From positions 124,001 to 188,000 of the forward strand of contig NZ_SLWW01000009.1 of assembly GCF_004342445.1 (NCBI RefSeq): a DNA stretch of 64,000 nt, in the 5' to 3' direction. The notes beneath the pieces are model-generated. The model worked only from the letters and a program-made list of their open reading frames with translations, did no database searches and was not told the origin of the DNA. Both the position numbers and the translations under genes were made by a program. Numbering within the stretch: position 1 is the stretch's first letter; every line of letters starts with the position of its first letter. Of this stretch, positions 1-8,267 are shown piece after piece. The stretch comes from Rhodovulum euryhalinum. GTDB taxonomy: Bacteria; Pseudomonadota; Alphaproteobacteria; Rhodobacterales; Rhodobacteraceae.

Positions 1-1
1 G

Positions 2-1801
2 CATGGTTCGGGCGAGGACGAGATCCCGTTCCGTTATGACGAGGGCGGCCGGGTCTACCAGGTGACGCGGGCCTTCGAGGGGGTGATCCCCAACATGGAG
101 CGGCGCTACCGCGAGACCGACAGCGCCTGGGTGCGCGAGGAGTTCGAGCGCTATCAGAACAACCGCCCCTGCCATAGCTGCGGCGGCTACCGGCTGAAGC
201 CCGAGGCGCTGGCGGTCAGGATCGGGGGGCTGCATGTCGGGCAGGTCGTTCAGATGTCGATCCGCGAGGCGCTGGCCTGGGTCGAGGAGGCGCCGCAGCA
301 CCTGTCCAGGCAGAAGAACGAGATCGCCCGCGCGATTCTCAAGGAAATCCGCGAGCGGCTGGGGTTCCTGAACAATGTGGGGCTGGAATACCTGACGCTG
401 TCGCGCAATGCAGGTACGCTGTCGGGCGGGGAAAGCCAGCGCATCCGGCTGGCCAGCCAGATCGGCAGCGGGCTGACGGGCGTGCTTTACGTCCTCGACG
501 AGCCGTCCATCGGGCTGCACCAGCGCGACAACGGTCGGCTGCTGACCACGCTCAAGAACCTGCGCGACCAGGGCAATACCGTCATCGTGGTCGAGCATGA
601 CGAAGAGGCGATCCGCGAGGCCGATTACGTCTTTGACCTGGGCCCCGGGGCGGGGGTGCATGGCGGACAGGTCGTGTCGCATGGTACGCCGGCCGAGATC
701 ATGGCGGACGCGGCCTCGGTCACCGGACAATACCTTGCCGGAACGCGTGAGATCGCGGTGCCCGCGCTGCGGCGGCCGGGCAACGGCAAGAAGATCACCG
801 TGGTCAAGGCCACCGGCAACAACCTGAAAGAGATGACCGCCGACTTTCCGCTGGGCAGGTTCGTCTGCGTGACTGGCGTCTCGGGCGGGGGCAAGTCCAC
901 GCTGACCATCGAGACGCTGTTCAAGACCGCCAGCATGCGGCTGAACGGCGCGCGCCAGACGCCCGCGCCCTGCGAGACGATCAAGGGGCTCGAACACCTC
1001 GACAAGGTGATCGACATCGACCAGCGCCCCATCGGGCGGACGCCGCGGTCAAACCCCGCGACCTATACTGGTGCCTTCACCCCGATCCGCGACTGGTTCG
1101 CGGGCCTCCCCGAGGCCAAGGCGCGCGGCTACAAGCCGGGGCGGTTCAGCTTCAACGTCAAGGGCGGCCGCTGCGAGGCATGCCAGGGCGACGGTGTCAT
1201 CAAGATCGAGATGCACTTCCTGCCCGACGTCTATGTGACTTGCGAGACCTGCCATGGCGCGCGCTACAACCGCGAGACGCTGGAGGTGCGCTTCAAGGGC
1301 AAGAGCATCGCCGACGTGCTGGACATGACCGTCGAGGATGCGCAGGAGTTCTTCAAGGCGGTGCCGTCGATCCGCGAGAAGATGGACGCGCTGGTGCGCG
1401 TGGGGCTGGGCTATATCAAGGTGGGCCAGCAGGCCACGACGCTGTCGGGGGGCGAGGCGCAGCGGGTCAAGCTGTCGAAGGAGTTGTCGAAGCGGGCGAC
1501 GGGGCGCACGCTTTACATTCTCGACGAACCCACGACGGGCCTCCATTTCGAGGACGTGAAGAAACTGCTCGAGGTGCTGCACGAACTGGTCGAGCAGGGC
1601 AATACGGTCGTGGTGATCGAGCACAATCTCGATGTCATCAAGACCGCCGACTGGATCATCGACATCGGCCCCGAGGGTGGCGACGGTGGCGGGACGATTG
1701 TCGCCGAAGGCACCCCCGAGGAGGTGGCCAAGGTCGGACAAAGCCATACGGGGCACTATCTCAAGGACATGCTGAAACCCCGCAAGCTTGCCGCGGAATA
1801 G
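2..1801 (+). CDS. uvrA: UvrABC excinuclease subunit A, 3' part (start lies before the window)
   Basis: UvrA is the ATP-dependent damage-recognition subunit of nucleotide excision repair and acts as a dimer that loads UvrB. The frame is open from base 2 with no start, so about 600 C-terminal residues are present against roughly 950 in the family. Visible are a CxxC zinc-binding segment ([11 protein letters not shown]), the first ABC signature [12 protein letters not shown] with Walker [12 protein letters not shown], the second Walker [10 protein letters not shown], a four-cysteine zinc module (CEACQGDG to [10 protein letters not shown]), the second signature [12 protein letters not shown] and Walker [11 protein letters not shown]. 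The last residues KPRKLAAE form a short lineage-variable tail. Nothing suggests damage; the truncation is only the window edge. Confidence 0.97.
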   Translation, partial: HGSGEDEIPFRYDEGGRVYQVTRAFEGVIPNMERRYRETDSAWVREEFERYQNNRPCHSCGGYRLKPEALAVRIGGLHVGQVVQMSIREALAWVEEAPQHLSRQKNEIARAILKEIRERLGFLNNVGLEYLTLSRNAGTLSGGESQRIRLASQIGSGLTGVLYVLDEPSIGLHQRDNGRLLTTLKNLRDQGNTVIVVEHDEEAIREADYVFDLGPGAGVHGGQVVSHGTPAEIMADAASVTGQYLAGTREIAVPALRRPGNGKKITVVKATGNNLKEMTADFPLGRFVCVTGVSGGGKSTLTIETLFKTASMRLNGARQTPAPCETIKGLEHLDKVIDIDQRPIGRTPRSNPATYTGAFTPIRDWFAGLPEAKARGYKPGRFSFNVKGGRCEACQGDGVIKIEMHFLPDVYVTCETCHGARYNRETLEVRFKGKSIADVLDMTVEDAQEFFKAVPSIREKMDALVRVGLGYIKVGQQATTLSGGEAQRVKLSKELSKRATGRTLYILDEPTTGLHFEDVKKLLEVLHELVEQGNTVVVIEHNLDVIKTADWIIDIGPEGGDGGGTIVAEGTPEEVAKVGQSHTGHYLKDMLKPRKLAAE

Positions 1802-1864
1802 CCGCGTTCGGGCCGTTTTCCCATGCAAGCCTGTGGGATCGCGTTGCCATCCGGATCATTGCCC

Positions 1865-2248
1865 ATGCGCCGAAACCGCCTCATCCTCGCGCTGAGTGCC
1901 TGCGCCGCCGCCCTGCCGGCCGGGGCCGGCCCGCGCGCGGTCAGTGAAAGCCTGGTCGATTGCGCGGCCCTGGTCACGATTCCTGTCCGCGCGCAGCCCG
2001 CGCACGCCGCGGCGCGGCCGGGGGCGGGGGTGCCGGCGGTTGCGCAATCCTTCCTGCGCGGCGCGGTCGCCAGCGCCGCGGCCGAAGGCCATGCCGCTCC
2101 GTCCGATCACATCGCGGCGCTGTTCGAACGCAAGGCCGCGCTCTGGGACGGGTACGGTATGGGGTTCACCGTGACCGAGGATTTCCGCGCCTGGATGGTT
2201 TTTTGCCGGGGTCTTGCAGATCGGCAGGGGATTGATCCCGGCCGGTAA
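1865..2248 (+). CDS. small exported protein of unknown function
   Basis: A 127-residue frame starting MRRNRLILALSACAAALPA, a typical Sec signal peptide with probable cleavage after an Ala-X-Ala-like site. The remainder is Ala/Pro-rich and ends with a more ordered part containing ALWDGYGMGFTVTEDFRAW. Two cysteines (CAAL near residue 34 of the precursor and VFCRGL near the end) could form a disulphide in the periplasm. An upstream in-frame ATG at 1823 would bury the signal peptide, so 1865 is preferred. It follows uvrA by 63 bases in the same direction. I do not recognise a family. The signal peptide makes it a credible gene, but it could be a lineage-specific remnant. Confidence 0.6.
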   Translation: MRRNRLILALSACAAALPAGAGPRAVSESLVDCAALVTIPVRAQPAHAAARPGAGVPAVAQSFLRGAVASAAAEGHAAPSDHIAALFERKAALWDGYGMGFTVTEDFRAWMVFCRGLADRQGIDPGR

Positions 2249-2266
2249 GCCCTGGCCAAGGACCGG

Positions 2267-2470
2267 TCAGCGCGCCTTGCAGGTGCTGATCCCGAAGATC
2301 GAATAGGCCGGGCAGCTCGACATCAGCCCGGTGACCAGGGGGATCACCCCGATCAGGTAAAGATAGCGCCAGGCCGATTCACTGTCGTTCAGGACAAACC
2401 CGGCGATCAGGCCGAGACCGACGATCACTCGCGCGATGCGGTCCACGGTGCCGACGTTCTTGGCAAACAT
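2267..2470 (-). CDS. DUF2892 (YgaP-like) small membrane protein, copy 1
   Basis: A 67-residue protein beginning MFAKNVGTVDRIARVIVGL, the hallmark N-terminus of the DUF2892/YgaP-type transmembrane family, followed by two hydrophobic hairpin segments and the conserved end CPAYSIFGISTC. These proteins sit in the inner membrane; some family members are fused to rhodanese domains, linking them to sulfur handling. The start was placed at 2470 because the family N-terminus begins exactly there and a purine-rich GGGAGAAG lies just upstream. It is the last gene after the CRP/FNR regulator and copy 2, separated from copy 2 by about 180 bases that contain a strong hairpin. The biochemical role is unknown. 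Confidence 0.85.
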   Translation of the reverse strand: MFAKNVGTVDRIARVIVGLGLIAGFVLNDSESAWRYLYLIGVIPLVTGLMSSCPAYSIFGISTCKAR

Positions 2471-2538
2471 GGTCTTCTCTCCCCTTTGTCTTGCGGCGGG
2501 CGCGATGTCCGGCCCAGCCCTTGATAGCGGGAATATGA

Positions 2539-2569
2539 CATGGCGCCGTGATTCCGTCACGGCGCCATG
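2539..2569. repeat. perfect 13-bp inverted repeat between the two DUF2892 genes
   Basis: Arms CATGGCGCCGTGA and TCACGGCGCCATG are perfectly complementary around a 5-base loop (TTCCG). It lies downstream of DUF2892 copy 2 and upstream of copy 1 on the minus strand. There is no T-tract after it on either strand, so it is not a textbook intrinsic terminator. It could be a transcript-processing or stability hairpin, or a protein-binding palindrome. Confidence 0.7.
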
Positions 2570-2652
2570 GGGCGACTCCGACCGCAAACCTGGGGAGACA
2601 GGGGGCAGGCGGGGCCAGCGGCCCCGCGCCGGGGCGGATCAGATGGCCCGGA

Positions 2653-2847
2653 TCACTTGGTCGGGCAGGTGTTGAGACCGATCAGGTTGTAGAGCGGGCA
2701 GGTCGACATCAGGCCGGTGGCCAGCGGTACGATGCCGATCAGCCACAGCGCACTGGCATCGGATTGCAGGAAATAGGCGGCCAGCATGACAATGCCGAGC
2801 ACGATACGGGCGATGCGGTCGATGCCGCCGACGTTCTTCTTGAGCAT
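2653..2847 (-). CDS. DUF2892 (YgaP-like) small membrane protein, copy 2
   Basis: A 64-residue protein, MLKKNVGGIDRIARIVLGIV at the N-terminus, two hydrophobic segments and a CPLYNLIGLNTCPTK end with two cysteines. It is clearly paralogous to the neighbouring copy at 2267-2470: same KNVG..DRIAR start, same GLMS(S/T)CP motif. It lies 98 bases downstream of the CRP/FNR gene on the same strand. The intervening DNA holds a palindrome and a hairpin, so it may have its own regulated promoter. Function is unknown. Tandem DUF2892 genes next to a CRP/FNR regulator suggest control by redox or reactive-sulfur signals, which is inference only. Confidence 0.85.
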   Translation of the reverse strand: MLKKNVGGIDRIARIVLGIVMLAAYFLQSDASALWLIGIVPLATGLMSTCPLYNLIGLNTCPTK

Positions 2848-2878
2848 GGGTCTTCTCCGATGATGTGGAACGAATCCC

Positions 2879-2919
2879 GCGCCCGGTTTGTCCGGGCGCT
2901 GTGGCATCACGATGCGACA
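2879..2919. promoter_or_regulatory. hairpin plus adjoining palindrome upstream of the DUF2892 pair
   Basis: Two structured elements abut. GCGCCCGG / CCGGGCGC (2879-2899, 5-base loop) can form an 8-bp hairpin. TGTGGCATC-AC-GATGCGACA (2900-2919) is an inverted repeat with 9-base arms and one mismatch. Both lie between the CRP/FNR gene stop and the DUF2892 copy 2 start. The palindrome does not match the FNR box (TTGAT-N4-ATCAA); its size and symmetry suit a dimeric regulator. Whether the neighbouring CRP/FNR protein binds it is unknown. Confidence 0.45.
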
Positions 2920-2945
2920 ATGTGGGCGCGCAGTCTGTGACTGTG

Positions 2946-3605
2946 TCACCCAGCCCCGTCGGTTGCCGCAACCCGGGCAAGGCCCTCGGCGTCCTCGATC
3001 GTCACGAGCCCCCGGTCGAGCCGCACCAGCCCCGCCTTGGCCAGAGCGTCGAGCCGGCGCGAGACCACCTCGCGCGCGGTGCCGATCCGGGTGGCGAGTT
3101 CCTGATGGGTGGCGTGGACGGCCCCCCCCTGGGCCTGGGCCAGCAGATCGGCGGCAAGCCGGCTTTCGACGCGCTGGAAGGCGACCCGTTCGAGAAGCGC
3201 CATGATCGCCTGCATCCGCATCGCGAAGGCGCCGAAGACGAAGCGGCGAAAGACCGGGCTCTGGTCCATCAGCGCGAGGAACATCTCGCGCGGGATCAGG
3301 ATCGCCTCGCAATCGGTCACCGTTATGGCCTCGCCGGTATAATCCTCGCCGCCCAGCAGGCCGAGCGTGGACTGCACGCAGGATTGCCCGGGCTCGATCG
3401 CGTAGAGCAGGATTTCCCGCCCGGTCGGGCCGACCAGATAGACCTCGACCCGGCCCTTCAGCAGGATCGTGAAGCCGCGCGCCGCCTCGCCGGGGCAGAA
3501 CAGCACCTTGCCCTTGGGCAGGCGCATCACCGGCAGCCCCTCGAGCCGGGCGACGATCCCCTGTTCGAGCCCCTCCAGGCCTTCGGCGCGCGCGATCCCG
3601 CTCAT
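2946..3605 (-). CDS. CRP/FNR-family transcriptional regulator
   Basis: A 219-residue regulator with an N-terminal cyclic-nucleotide-binding-like beta barrel (residues about 20-130, with FCPGEAARGFTILLKG and GREILLYAIEPGQSCVQST) and a C-terminal winged helix (about 145-219). The recognition helix reads TAREVVSRRLDAL, an FNR-like E-VVSR pattern. The N-terminal cysteine cluster that binds the FNR 4Fe-4S centre is absent; Cys37, Cys76 and Cys99 are the only notable cysteines in the barrel. The start overlaps the mmsB stop by four bases (ATGA), so it is translated with the valine-catabolic genes although its family suggests redox or sulfur sensing. It may regulate the two DUF2892 genes immediately downstream. 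Confidence 0.9.
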   Translation of the reverse strand: MSGIARAEGLEGLEQGIVARLEGLPVMRLPKGKVLFCPGEAARGFTILLKGRVEVYLVGPTGREILLYAIEPGQSCVQSTLGLLGGEDYTGEAITVTDCEAILIPREMFLALMDQSPVFRRFVFGAFAMRMQAIMALLERVAFQRVESRLAADLLAQAQGGAVHATHQELATRIGTAREVVSRRLDALAKAGLVRLDRGLVTIEDAEGLARVAATDGAG

Positions 3606-4474
3606 GTCCGGCCGCGCCTTTCGAACCTGGGCAGCATGGCCGAGAAATCGCGCCCGCGGCCGTCCTCGTCTTCCACGAAGGCGGCGTAGAGTTCCGCCGC
3701 CCGCGCGCCCATCGGCGTGTCGGCGTCCACCGCCTCGGCCGCCTGCTGGGAAAGGCGCAGGTCCTTGAGCATCAGTTCGGCCGCGAAGCCGGGCTTGTAG
3801 TCGTTGTCGGCGGGGCTTTTCGGCCCCACGCCCGGCGCCGGGCAATAGGCGTTCATCGTCCAGGAATAGCCCGACGAGGTCGAGACCACGTCGAACATCT
3901 TGCCCCGGTCGAGCCCCAGCTTGTCGGCCAGCGCGAAGGCCTCGCAGGTGCCGATCATGGTGACGCCGAGGATCATGTTGTTGCAGATCTTGGCCGCCTG
4001 CCCGGCGCCCGAGGCGCCGCAATGCACCGCCTTCTGGCCCATCACCTCGAAGAGCGGGCGGACCTTCTCGAACGCGGCCTCGGTGCCGCCCGCCATGAAG
4101 GTCAGCGTGCCGGCCGCGGCGCCCCCCACGCCGCCCGAGACCGGCGCATCGACCGCCAGCACGCCCGCTGCCTCGGCCTCGGCGGCGACAGCGCGGGCGC
4201 TTTCGACATCGACGGTGGAACAGTCCAGAAGTACCGCACCCCTGGCCATCGCCGGCAGCACCTCGGCGGCCACGGCGCGCAGGATCGCGCCGTTCGGCAG
4301 CATGGTGATGACCACCTCCTGCCCCGCCGCGGCCTCGGCGGCGCTGGCCGCCGGGGTCACGCCCTCGGGGCAGGGGGCGGCAAGGTCGAAGCCCGTCACC
4401 TGATGGCCCGCCTTCACCAGGTTCGCCGCCATCGGCGCGCCCATGTTGCCCAGTCCGATGAAGCCCACCTTCAT
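3602..4474 (-). CDS. mmsB: 3-hydroxyisobutyrate dehydrogenase
   Basis: A 290-residue beta-hydroxyacid dehydrogenase that oxidises 3-hydroxyisobutyrate to methylmalonate semialdehyde with NAD+ in valine degradation. The N-terminal Rossmann fold opens with the family signature VGFIGLGNMGAPMAANL. The substrate-binding segment VDAPVSGGVGGA is near residue 120. The helix GAGQAAKICNNM carries the catalytic lysine near residue 170. It overlaps the hydrolase upstream and the CRP/FNR gene downstream by four bases each (ATGA), giving tight translational coupling. Its substrate is delivered by the upstream hydrolase and its product is used by mmsA at 8792-10291. Length is normal for the family. Confidence 0.95.
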   Translation of the reverse strand: MKVGFIGLGNMGAPMAANLVKAGHQVTGFDLAAPCPEGVTPAASAAEAAAGQEVVITMLPNGAILRAVAAEVLPAMARGAVLLDCSTVDVESARAVAAEAEAAGVLAVDAPVSGGVGGAAAGTLTFMAGGTEAAFEKVRPLFEVMGQKAVHCGASGAGQAAKICNNMILGVTMIGTCEAFALADKLGLDRGKMFDVVSTSSGYSWTMNAYCPAPGVGPKSPADNDYKPGFAAELMLKDLRLSQQAAEAVDADTPMGARAAELYAAFVEDEDGRGRDFSAMLPRFERRGRT

Positions 4475-5517
4475 TGTCCATCCTCCTCCAGGTTCAGTTC
4501 GTCCGGCCCCAGCGGCGCCAGCATCGCGGCCACGTCCGCGAGCGGCACCGACGCCAGTCCGGCATGGCGCCAGTTCGGGGCCTTGTCCTTGTCGATGATC
4601 GCCGCGCGGATGCCTTCGAGAAAGTCCGAATGTTCCGGCGCGCGGTGCGTGAAGCGGTATTCCAGAGCCAGCGCGCTGCGGATCGTCGCACCCGGCCCCA
4701 GCCGGTGCTGCATCTCGATCGTGCAGGCGATGGCAAGCGGACTGCCGCGGGACAGCCGGTTCAGCGTGTCTGCGGCAAAGTCGGTCCGGTCGGCGGTCAG
4801 CGCGCTGACGACATCACGCAGCGTTTCGCCCGCGAAAAGCCTGTCCACCTGCCCCTGAAGCGGCGGCAAATCGCCCCGCTGCGGGGTCTGCGCGGCGCTT
4901 TCGATGGCGTCGACCTCGCCGGTCGCGACCAGATCAGCGACGAGGCCGGGCCAGTCCGCCTCGGGCACGAAATGGTCGGCGAAGCCCGCATAGATCGCGT
5001 CGCCCGGCCCCATGCGGCGGCCCGTTGTCCCAAGGTATTCGCCTAACCGCCCAGGGGCCCGGGCAAGGATCAGCGATCCCCCCACGTCCGGCACGAGGCC
5101 GATGCCACATTCCGGCATGGCCACCTGGCTGGTTTCGCCTACCACCCGGTGGCTGCCGTGACAGCCGACGCCCACGCCGCCGCCCATGGTAAAACCCTGC
5201 ATCAGGCTGACCACCGGCTTGGGGTATTCGGCGATCTTGGCGTTCATGCGGTATTCGTCGCGCCAGAACTTCTGGCCATAGGCATAGTCGCCTTTTGTGC
5301 CGGTCTCGTACATCACCGCGATGTCGCCGCCCGCGCAGAACGCCTTGTCGCCCGCGGCATCGATCAGCACCAGCGCCACGGCGTTGTCGGCCCGCCACCG
5401 GTCCAGCGCCGCCTCGATCTCAAGGCACATCGGATAGGTCAGCGCGTTCAGCGCCTTGGGCCGGTTCAGCGTTATGCGGCCCGCGCGGCCTTCGATGCGG
5501 ATCTCGATGTCGCTCAT
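4471..5517 (-). CDS. 3-hydroxyisobutyryl-CoA hydrolase (enoyl-CoA hydratase fold)
   Basis: A 348-residue crotonase-superfamily protein. The length and internal motifs fit 3-hydroxyisobutyryl-CoA hydrolase rather than the roughly 260-residue enoyl-CoA hydratases. NRPKALNALT, FCAGGDIAVMYE and the oxyanion-hole segment GFTMGGGVGVG are visible, and MPECGIGLVPDVGGS holds the conserved catalytic Glu region. It hydrolyses 3-hydroxyisobutyryl-CoA to the free acid, avoiding build-up of methacrylyl-CoA. The start at 5517 overlaps the acyl-CoA dehydrogenase stop by four bases. A separate methacrylyl-CoA hydratase is not in this operon, so a general enoyl-CoA hydratase elsewhere probably supplies that step. 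Confidence 0.92.
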   Translation of the reverse strand: MSDIEIRIEGRAGRITLNRPKALNALTYPMCLEIEAALDRWRADNAVALVLIDAAGDKAFCAGGDIAVMYETGTKGDYAYGQKFWRDEYRMNAKIAEYPKPVVSLMQGFTMGGGVGVGCHGSHRVVGETSQVAMPECGIGLVPDVGGSLILARAPGRLGEYLGTTGRRMGPGDAIYAGFADHFVPEADWPGLVADLVATGEVDAIESAAQTPQRGDLPPLQGQVDRLFAGETLRDVVSALTADRTDFAADTLNRLSRGSPLAIACTIEMQHRLGPGATIRSALALEYRFTHRAPEHSDFLEGIRAAIIDKDKAPNWRHAGLASVPLADVAAMLAPLGPDELNLEEDGQ

Positions 5518-6659
5518 CCGCGTGCCTCCAGCATCTGGCGGGCGACGATAAGGCGCATGATCTCGTTGGTGCCTTCGAGGATCTGGTGCACGCGCAGGTC
5601 GCGCACGATCTTCTCGATGCCGTAATCGGCAAGATAGCCATAGCCGCCATGCAGTTGCAGGCACTGGTCGGCCACGCGGCTGCCGGCCTCGGTCACTAAC
5701 TTCTTGGCCATGGCGCAGAATTTCGTGGCGTCGGACGCGCCCTGGTCCAGTTTCCACGCCGCCTGGCGCAGGAAGGTGCGGGCGGCCTGCAACTCGATCT
5801 CGGCATCGGCCAGCCGGAACTGCAGCGCCTGGAACTGGTCGATGGGTTTCCCGAACGCGCGGCGCTCGCCCATATAGGCCAGCGTCGCATCCAGCGCCGC
5901 CTGCGCCGCGCCAAGGCTGCAGGCCGCGATGTTCAGCCGCCCGCCGTCCAGCCCCATCATCGCGTAGCGGAATCCCTTGCCCTCTTCTCCCAGCAGGTTT
6001 CCGGCTGGTATCGCACAGCCGTCGAACTGCACCTGGCGCGTGGGTTGCGATCGCCAGCCCATCTTGTCCTCGAGCCCGCCGAAGGAGAGCCCCGGCGCCT
6101 TGTCCTCGACCACGAAGGCGGTGATGCCGCGCGGCCCGTCTTCGCCGGTGCGGGCCATCACGATATAGGCGTCCGAATAGCCGCCGCCCGAGATGAACGC
6201 CTTGGTGCCGGTCAGCCGGAACCCGTCATTCGTCCGCTCGGCCCGGGTCTTGAGCGCGGCGGCGTCCGAGCCGGAGCCGGGTTCGGTCAGGCAGTAGGAC
6301 AGCACGGTTTCCATCGTGATCGCCGGTGCAAGGATGCGGGCCTTGAGGTCATCCGAGCCGAAGGCGTCAAGCATCTTGGCGCACATGTTGTGGATCGACA
6401 GGAATGCCGCGACGGACGGGCAGGCCATCGACAGCGCCTCGAACACCAGTGTCGCGTCAAGCCTGCTGAGCCCGGCGCCGCCCGATGACTCGCTGACATA
6501 GAGCCCTCCGAAGCCAAGCTCGCCCAGCTTGGGCCACAGCGCCTTCGGGATGGTGCCCTCTTCCTCCCATGCGCGGGCGAAAGGCGCGATCTCTTCGGCG
6601 CCGAAGGCGCGGGCCATGTCGAATACCGCGACCTGTTCCTCGCTCAGTGCGAAATCCAT
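5514..6659 (-). CDS. acyl-CoA dehydrogenase, probably isobutyryl-CoA dehydrogenase
   Basis: A 381-residue FAD-dependent acyl-CoA dehydrogenase with the usual alpha-beta-alpha layout. The FAD/substrate segments YCLTEPGSGSDAAALKT and TKAFISGGG are present, and the C-terminal QILEGTNEIMR carries the likely catalytic glutamate near residue 362. The fold alone does not fix the substrate. Its place as first gene of a run with 3-hydroxyisobutyryl-CoA hydrolase and 3-hydroxyisobutyrate dehydrogenase strongly suggests isobutyryl-CoA to methacrylyl-CoA in valine breakdown. A perfect 14-bp palindrome lies 20 bases before the start. Electrons would pass to electron-transfer flavoprotein. Confidence 0.9.
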   Translation of the reverse strand: MDFALSEEQVAVFDMARAFGAEEIAPFARAWEEEGTIPKALWPKLGELGFGGLYVSESSGGAGLSRLDATLVFEALSMACPSVAAFLSIHNMCAKMLDAFGSDDLKARILAPAITMETVLSYCLTEPGSGSDAAALKTRAERTNDGFRLTGTKAFISGGGYSDAYIVMARTGEDGPRGITAFVVEDKAPGLSFGGLEDKMGWRSQPTRQVQFDGCAIPAGNLLGEEGKGFRYAMMGLDGGRLNIAACSLGAAQAALDATLAYMGERRAFGKPIDQFQALQFRLADAEIELQAARTFLRQAAWKLDQGASDATKFCAMAKKLVTEAGSRVADQCLQLHGGYGYLADYGIEKIVRDLRVHQILEGTNEIMRLIVARQMLEARG

Positions 6660-6678
6660 CGCGTCACCCCCGGATTAT

Positions 6679-6692
6679 TGAACGCGCGTTCA
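6679..6692. promoter_or_regulatory. perfect palindrome, likely operator of the valine operon
   Basis: TGAACGCGCGTTCA is a perfect 14-bp palindrome 19 bases before the acyl-CoA dehydrogenase start. Compact palindromes of this shape are typical TetR-family operators, a family that commonly controls acyl-CoA and branched-chain amino acid catabolism. TTTGACA on the flanking strand could be a -35-like element. No TetR gene is in the window, so the partner is unknown. Confidence 0.55.
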
Positions 6693-6730
6693 TTTGACAG
6701 AGAGCCCTGTCCGATTGCAAGGGGCGGGCG

Positions 6731-7861
6731 TCAAAGATCGGCGTTGTATTCCTCGATCAACGACCGGATCACGGCGACCACCGCTGCCTCGGGCGTCTTG
6801 CCCTCGGCCAGCGCCGTATCATGGACGCGCCGCTGGCGGTCGGCCGAGGTGCCGTTGGCGATCACATCGCGGGCGGCATGGACCTCGTTCAGGCAGCCCA
6901 GCAGCGCGGCATCGGGCTCGACGAAGGTGATCAGTTCGTCCAGCAGGTCGGGGAAAGGCACCAGCGCCTTGCGGCCGAAGTCGATCAGACCTTCATTGAC
7001 GCCATAGCGCTGCGCGCGCCAGCGGTTCTCGCCCACCAGGAACCGCTCGTAGACGCGCCAGCGCTGGTTCAGCCCCGCCAGCCGCCACAGCATCCGCGTG
7101 ATGCACTGGGTCAGCGCGGCGATGGACAGCGCGTGTTCCAGCCGGGGCGAGACGTCGCAGATGCGGGTCTCCAGCGTCGGGAAGCGGGCCGACGGCCGCA
7201 GGTCCCACCAGATCTTCGTGGCATCCTCAATCAGGCCCAGCCGGACCAGCGCGCCCACGGACCGTTCGTAGTCCGACCAGCTTTCGAAGCGCGGCGGCAG
7301 GCCGGTGCGGGGCAGGTTGTCGAACACCGTCAGCCGGTAGGAGGCCAGCCCCGTATCCACCCCCTGCCAGAACGGCGAGGAGGTCGACATCGCCAGGAGG
7401 TGCGGCAGGAAGTAGGATAACTGCGCCATCAGGTCGATGCGCTGGTCGGGGTCGGGGATGCCGACATGGACATGCATCCCGCAGATCAGCATCCGCCGCG
7501 CCACGCCTGCCAGCGCGCGTTCCAGGTCGTTGTAGCGGTCCTTGTCGGTGTGGTGCTGTTCCTTCCAGTCGGCGACCGGGTGGCACGACACGGCAATCGG
7601 CGCCAGCCCGTGTATCGCGGCCTTCTCGGCCACGGTCGCGCGCAAGCGGCGAAGGTCTTCGCGGGCCTCGGCGATGGTCTTGCAGACGCGGGTGCCCACC
7701 TCGATCTGGCATTGCAGGAATTCGGGCGTGACCTGGTCGCCAAGCTCGGCGATGCAGTCCTCCATCAGCGCCTTGGGGGCCTCGGCCAGGGCGCAGGTTT
7801 CGGTATTCACGAGGAGGTATTCCTCTTCGATGCCGATGGTGAAGTCCGGCTCGTCCGTCAT
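6731..7861 (-). CDS. carboxylate-amine ligase of the YbdK/GCS2 family
   Basis: A 376-residue member of the glutamate-cysteine ligase type 2 (GCS2) family. The opening [13 protein letters not shown] is the hallmark of the YbdK branch, and [19 protein letters not shown] is the central metal/ATP-binding segment. YbdK-type enzymes show weak glutamate-cysteine ligase activity in vitro and their physiological substrate is usually unknown. Length matches the family (about 370). It stands alone on the minus strand, 71 bases from the valine operon start. The 406-base region upstream has no gene. The substrate cannot be deduced from context. Confidence 0.88.
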   Translation of the reverse strand: MTDEPDFTIGIEEEYLLVNTETCALAEAPKALMEDCIAELGDQVTPEFLQCQIEVGTRVCKTIAEAREDLRRLRATVAEKAAIHGLAPIAVSCHPVADWKEQHHTDKDRYNDLERALAGVARRMLICGMHVHVGIPDPDQRIDLMAQLSYFLPHLLAMSTSSPFWQGVDTGLASYRLTVFDNLPRTGLPPRFESWSDYERSVGALVRLGLIEDATKIWWDLRPSARFPTLETRICDVSPRLEHALSIAALTQCITRMLWRLAGLNQRWRVYERFLVGENRWRAQRYGVNEGLIDFGRKALVPFPDLLDELITFVEPDAALLGCLNEVHAARDVIANGTSADRQRRVHDTALAEGKTPEAAVVAVIRSLIEEYNADL

Positions 7862-8267
7862 GTCGCCTCAGCCCCCGCTTCTGACCCCTCGATCTGAGCC
7901 CGGCGGCGCCGGTTTTGCAAGAGCGCCATGGCCCGTCGCGCCGGTGGCGCATCTTGTACGGACCGGATCCGTCGGCCTTGGGGTGGGTTTTGAGGGCCGC
8001 CATCGTGCCAAGGGCAAGGGACGGAAAGCAACCTGCGTTGGACGCCTCGGCTTTTCCCGGGGGGCGCGGGGCTTGGCGGGTTCGCCGCGCTGCGCCGCAA
8101 GGGCCGAGACCCGCGCCCGTGACACCGAAAGAGCGGCTCCTTGGGCCGCTCTCTCGCGTTTCCGGGCATGTGCGAAGGCGCATCCTCGGCGGGGATTTTG
8201 ACCTCGATCAAGGAGGGTGCGTATCCGGGCGACCTAGGCTTTGGCCGAACATCGAAAGGATACCCCC
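7862..8267. other. non-coding interval between ybdK-like gene and dsrE-like gene
   Basis: About 400 bases between two divergent genes with no credible coding frame. It contains an 8-bp hairpin at 8130-8152 (AGAGCGGC / GCCGCTCT, 7-base loop) followed on the minus strand by CTTTCGG, and an FNR-like box at 8198-8211. The rest is GC-rich with short repeats and shows no other recognisable feature. Confidence 0.5.
8198..8211. promoter_or_regulatory. FNR/FnrL-like binding site before the DsrE-like gene
   Basis: TTGAC-CTCG-ATCAA differs from the FNR consensus TTGAT-N4-ATCAA at one position. It is centred about 64 bases upstream of the start codon at 8268, a spacing compatible with activation. FnrL or DNR-type regulators of low-oxygen or nitric-oxide responses are the likely binders. 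The CRP/FNR protein at 2946-3605 has an FNR-like recognition helix and is also possible. Confidence 0.5.

Noticed and set aside
8130-8152. 8-bp hairpin in the ybdK-dsrE gap as a possible small-RNA terminator
   Set aside because: Only three T's follow it on the minus strand and no promoter or second structure was found, so a separate RNA cannot be supported.
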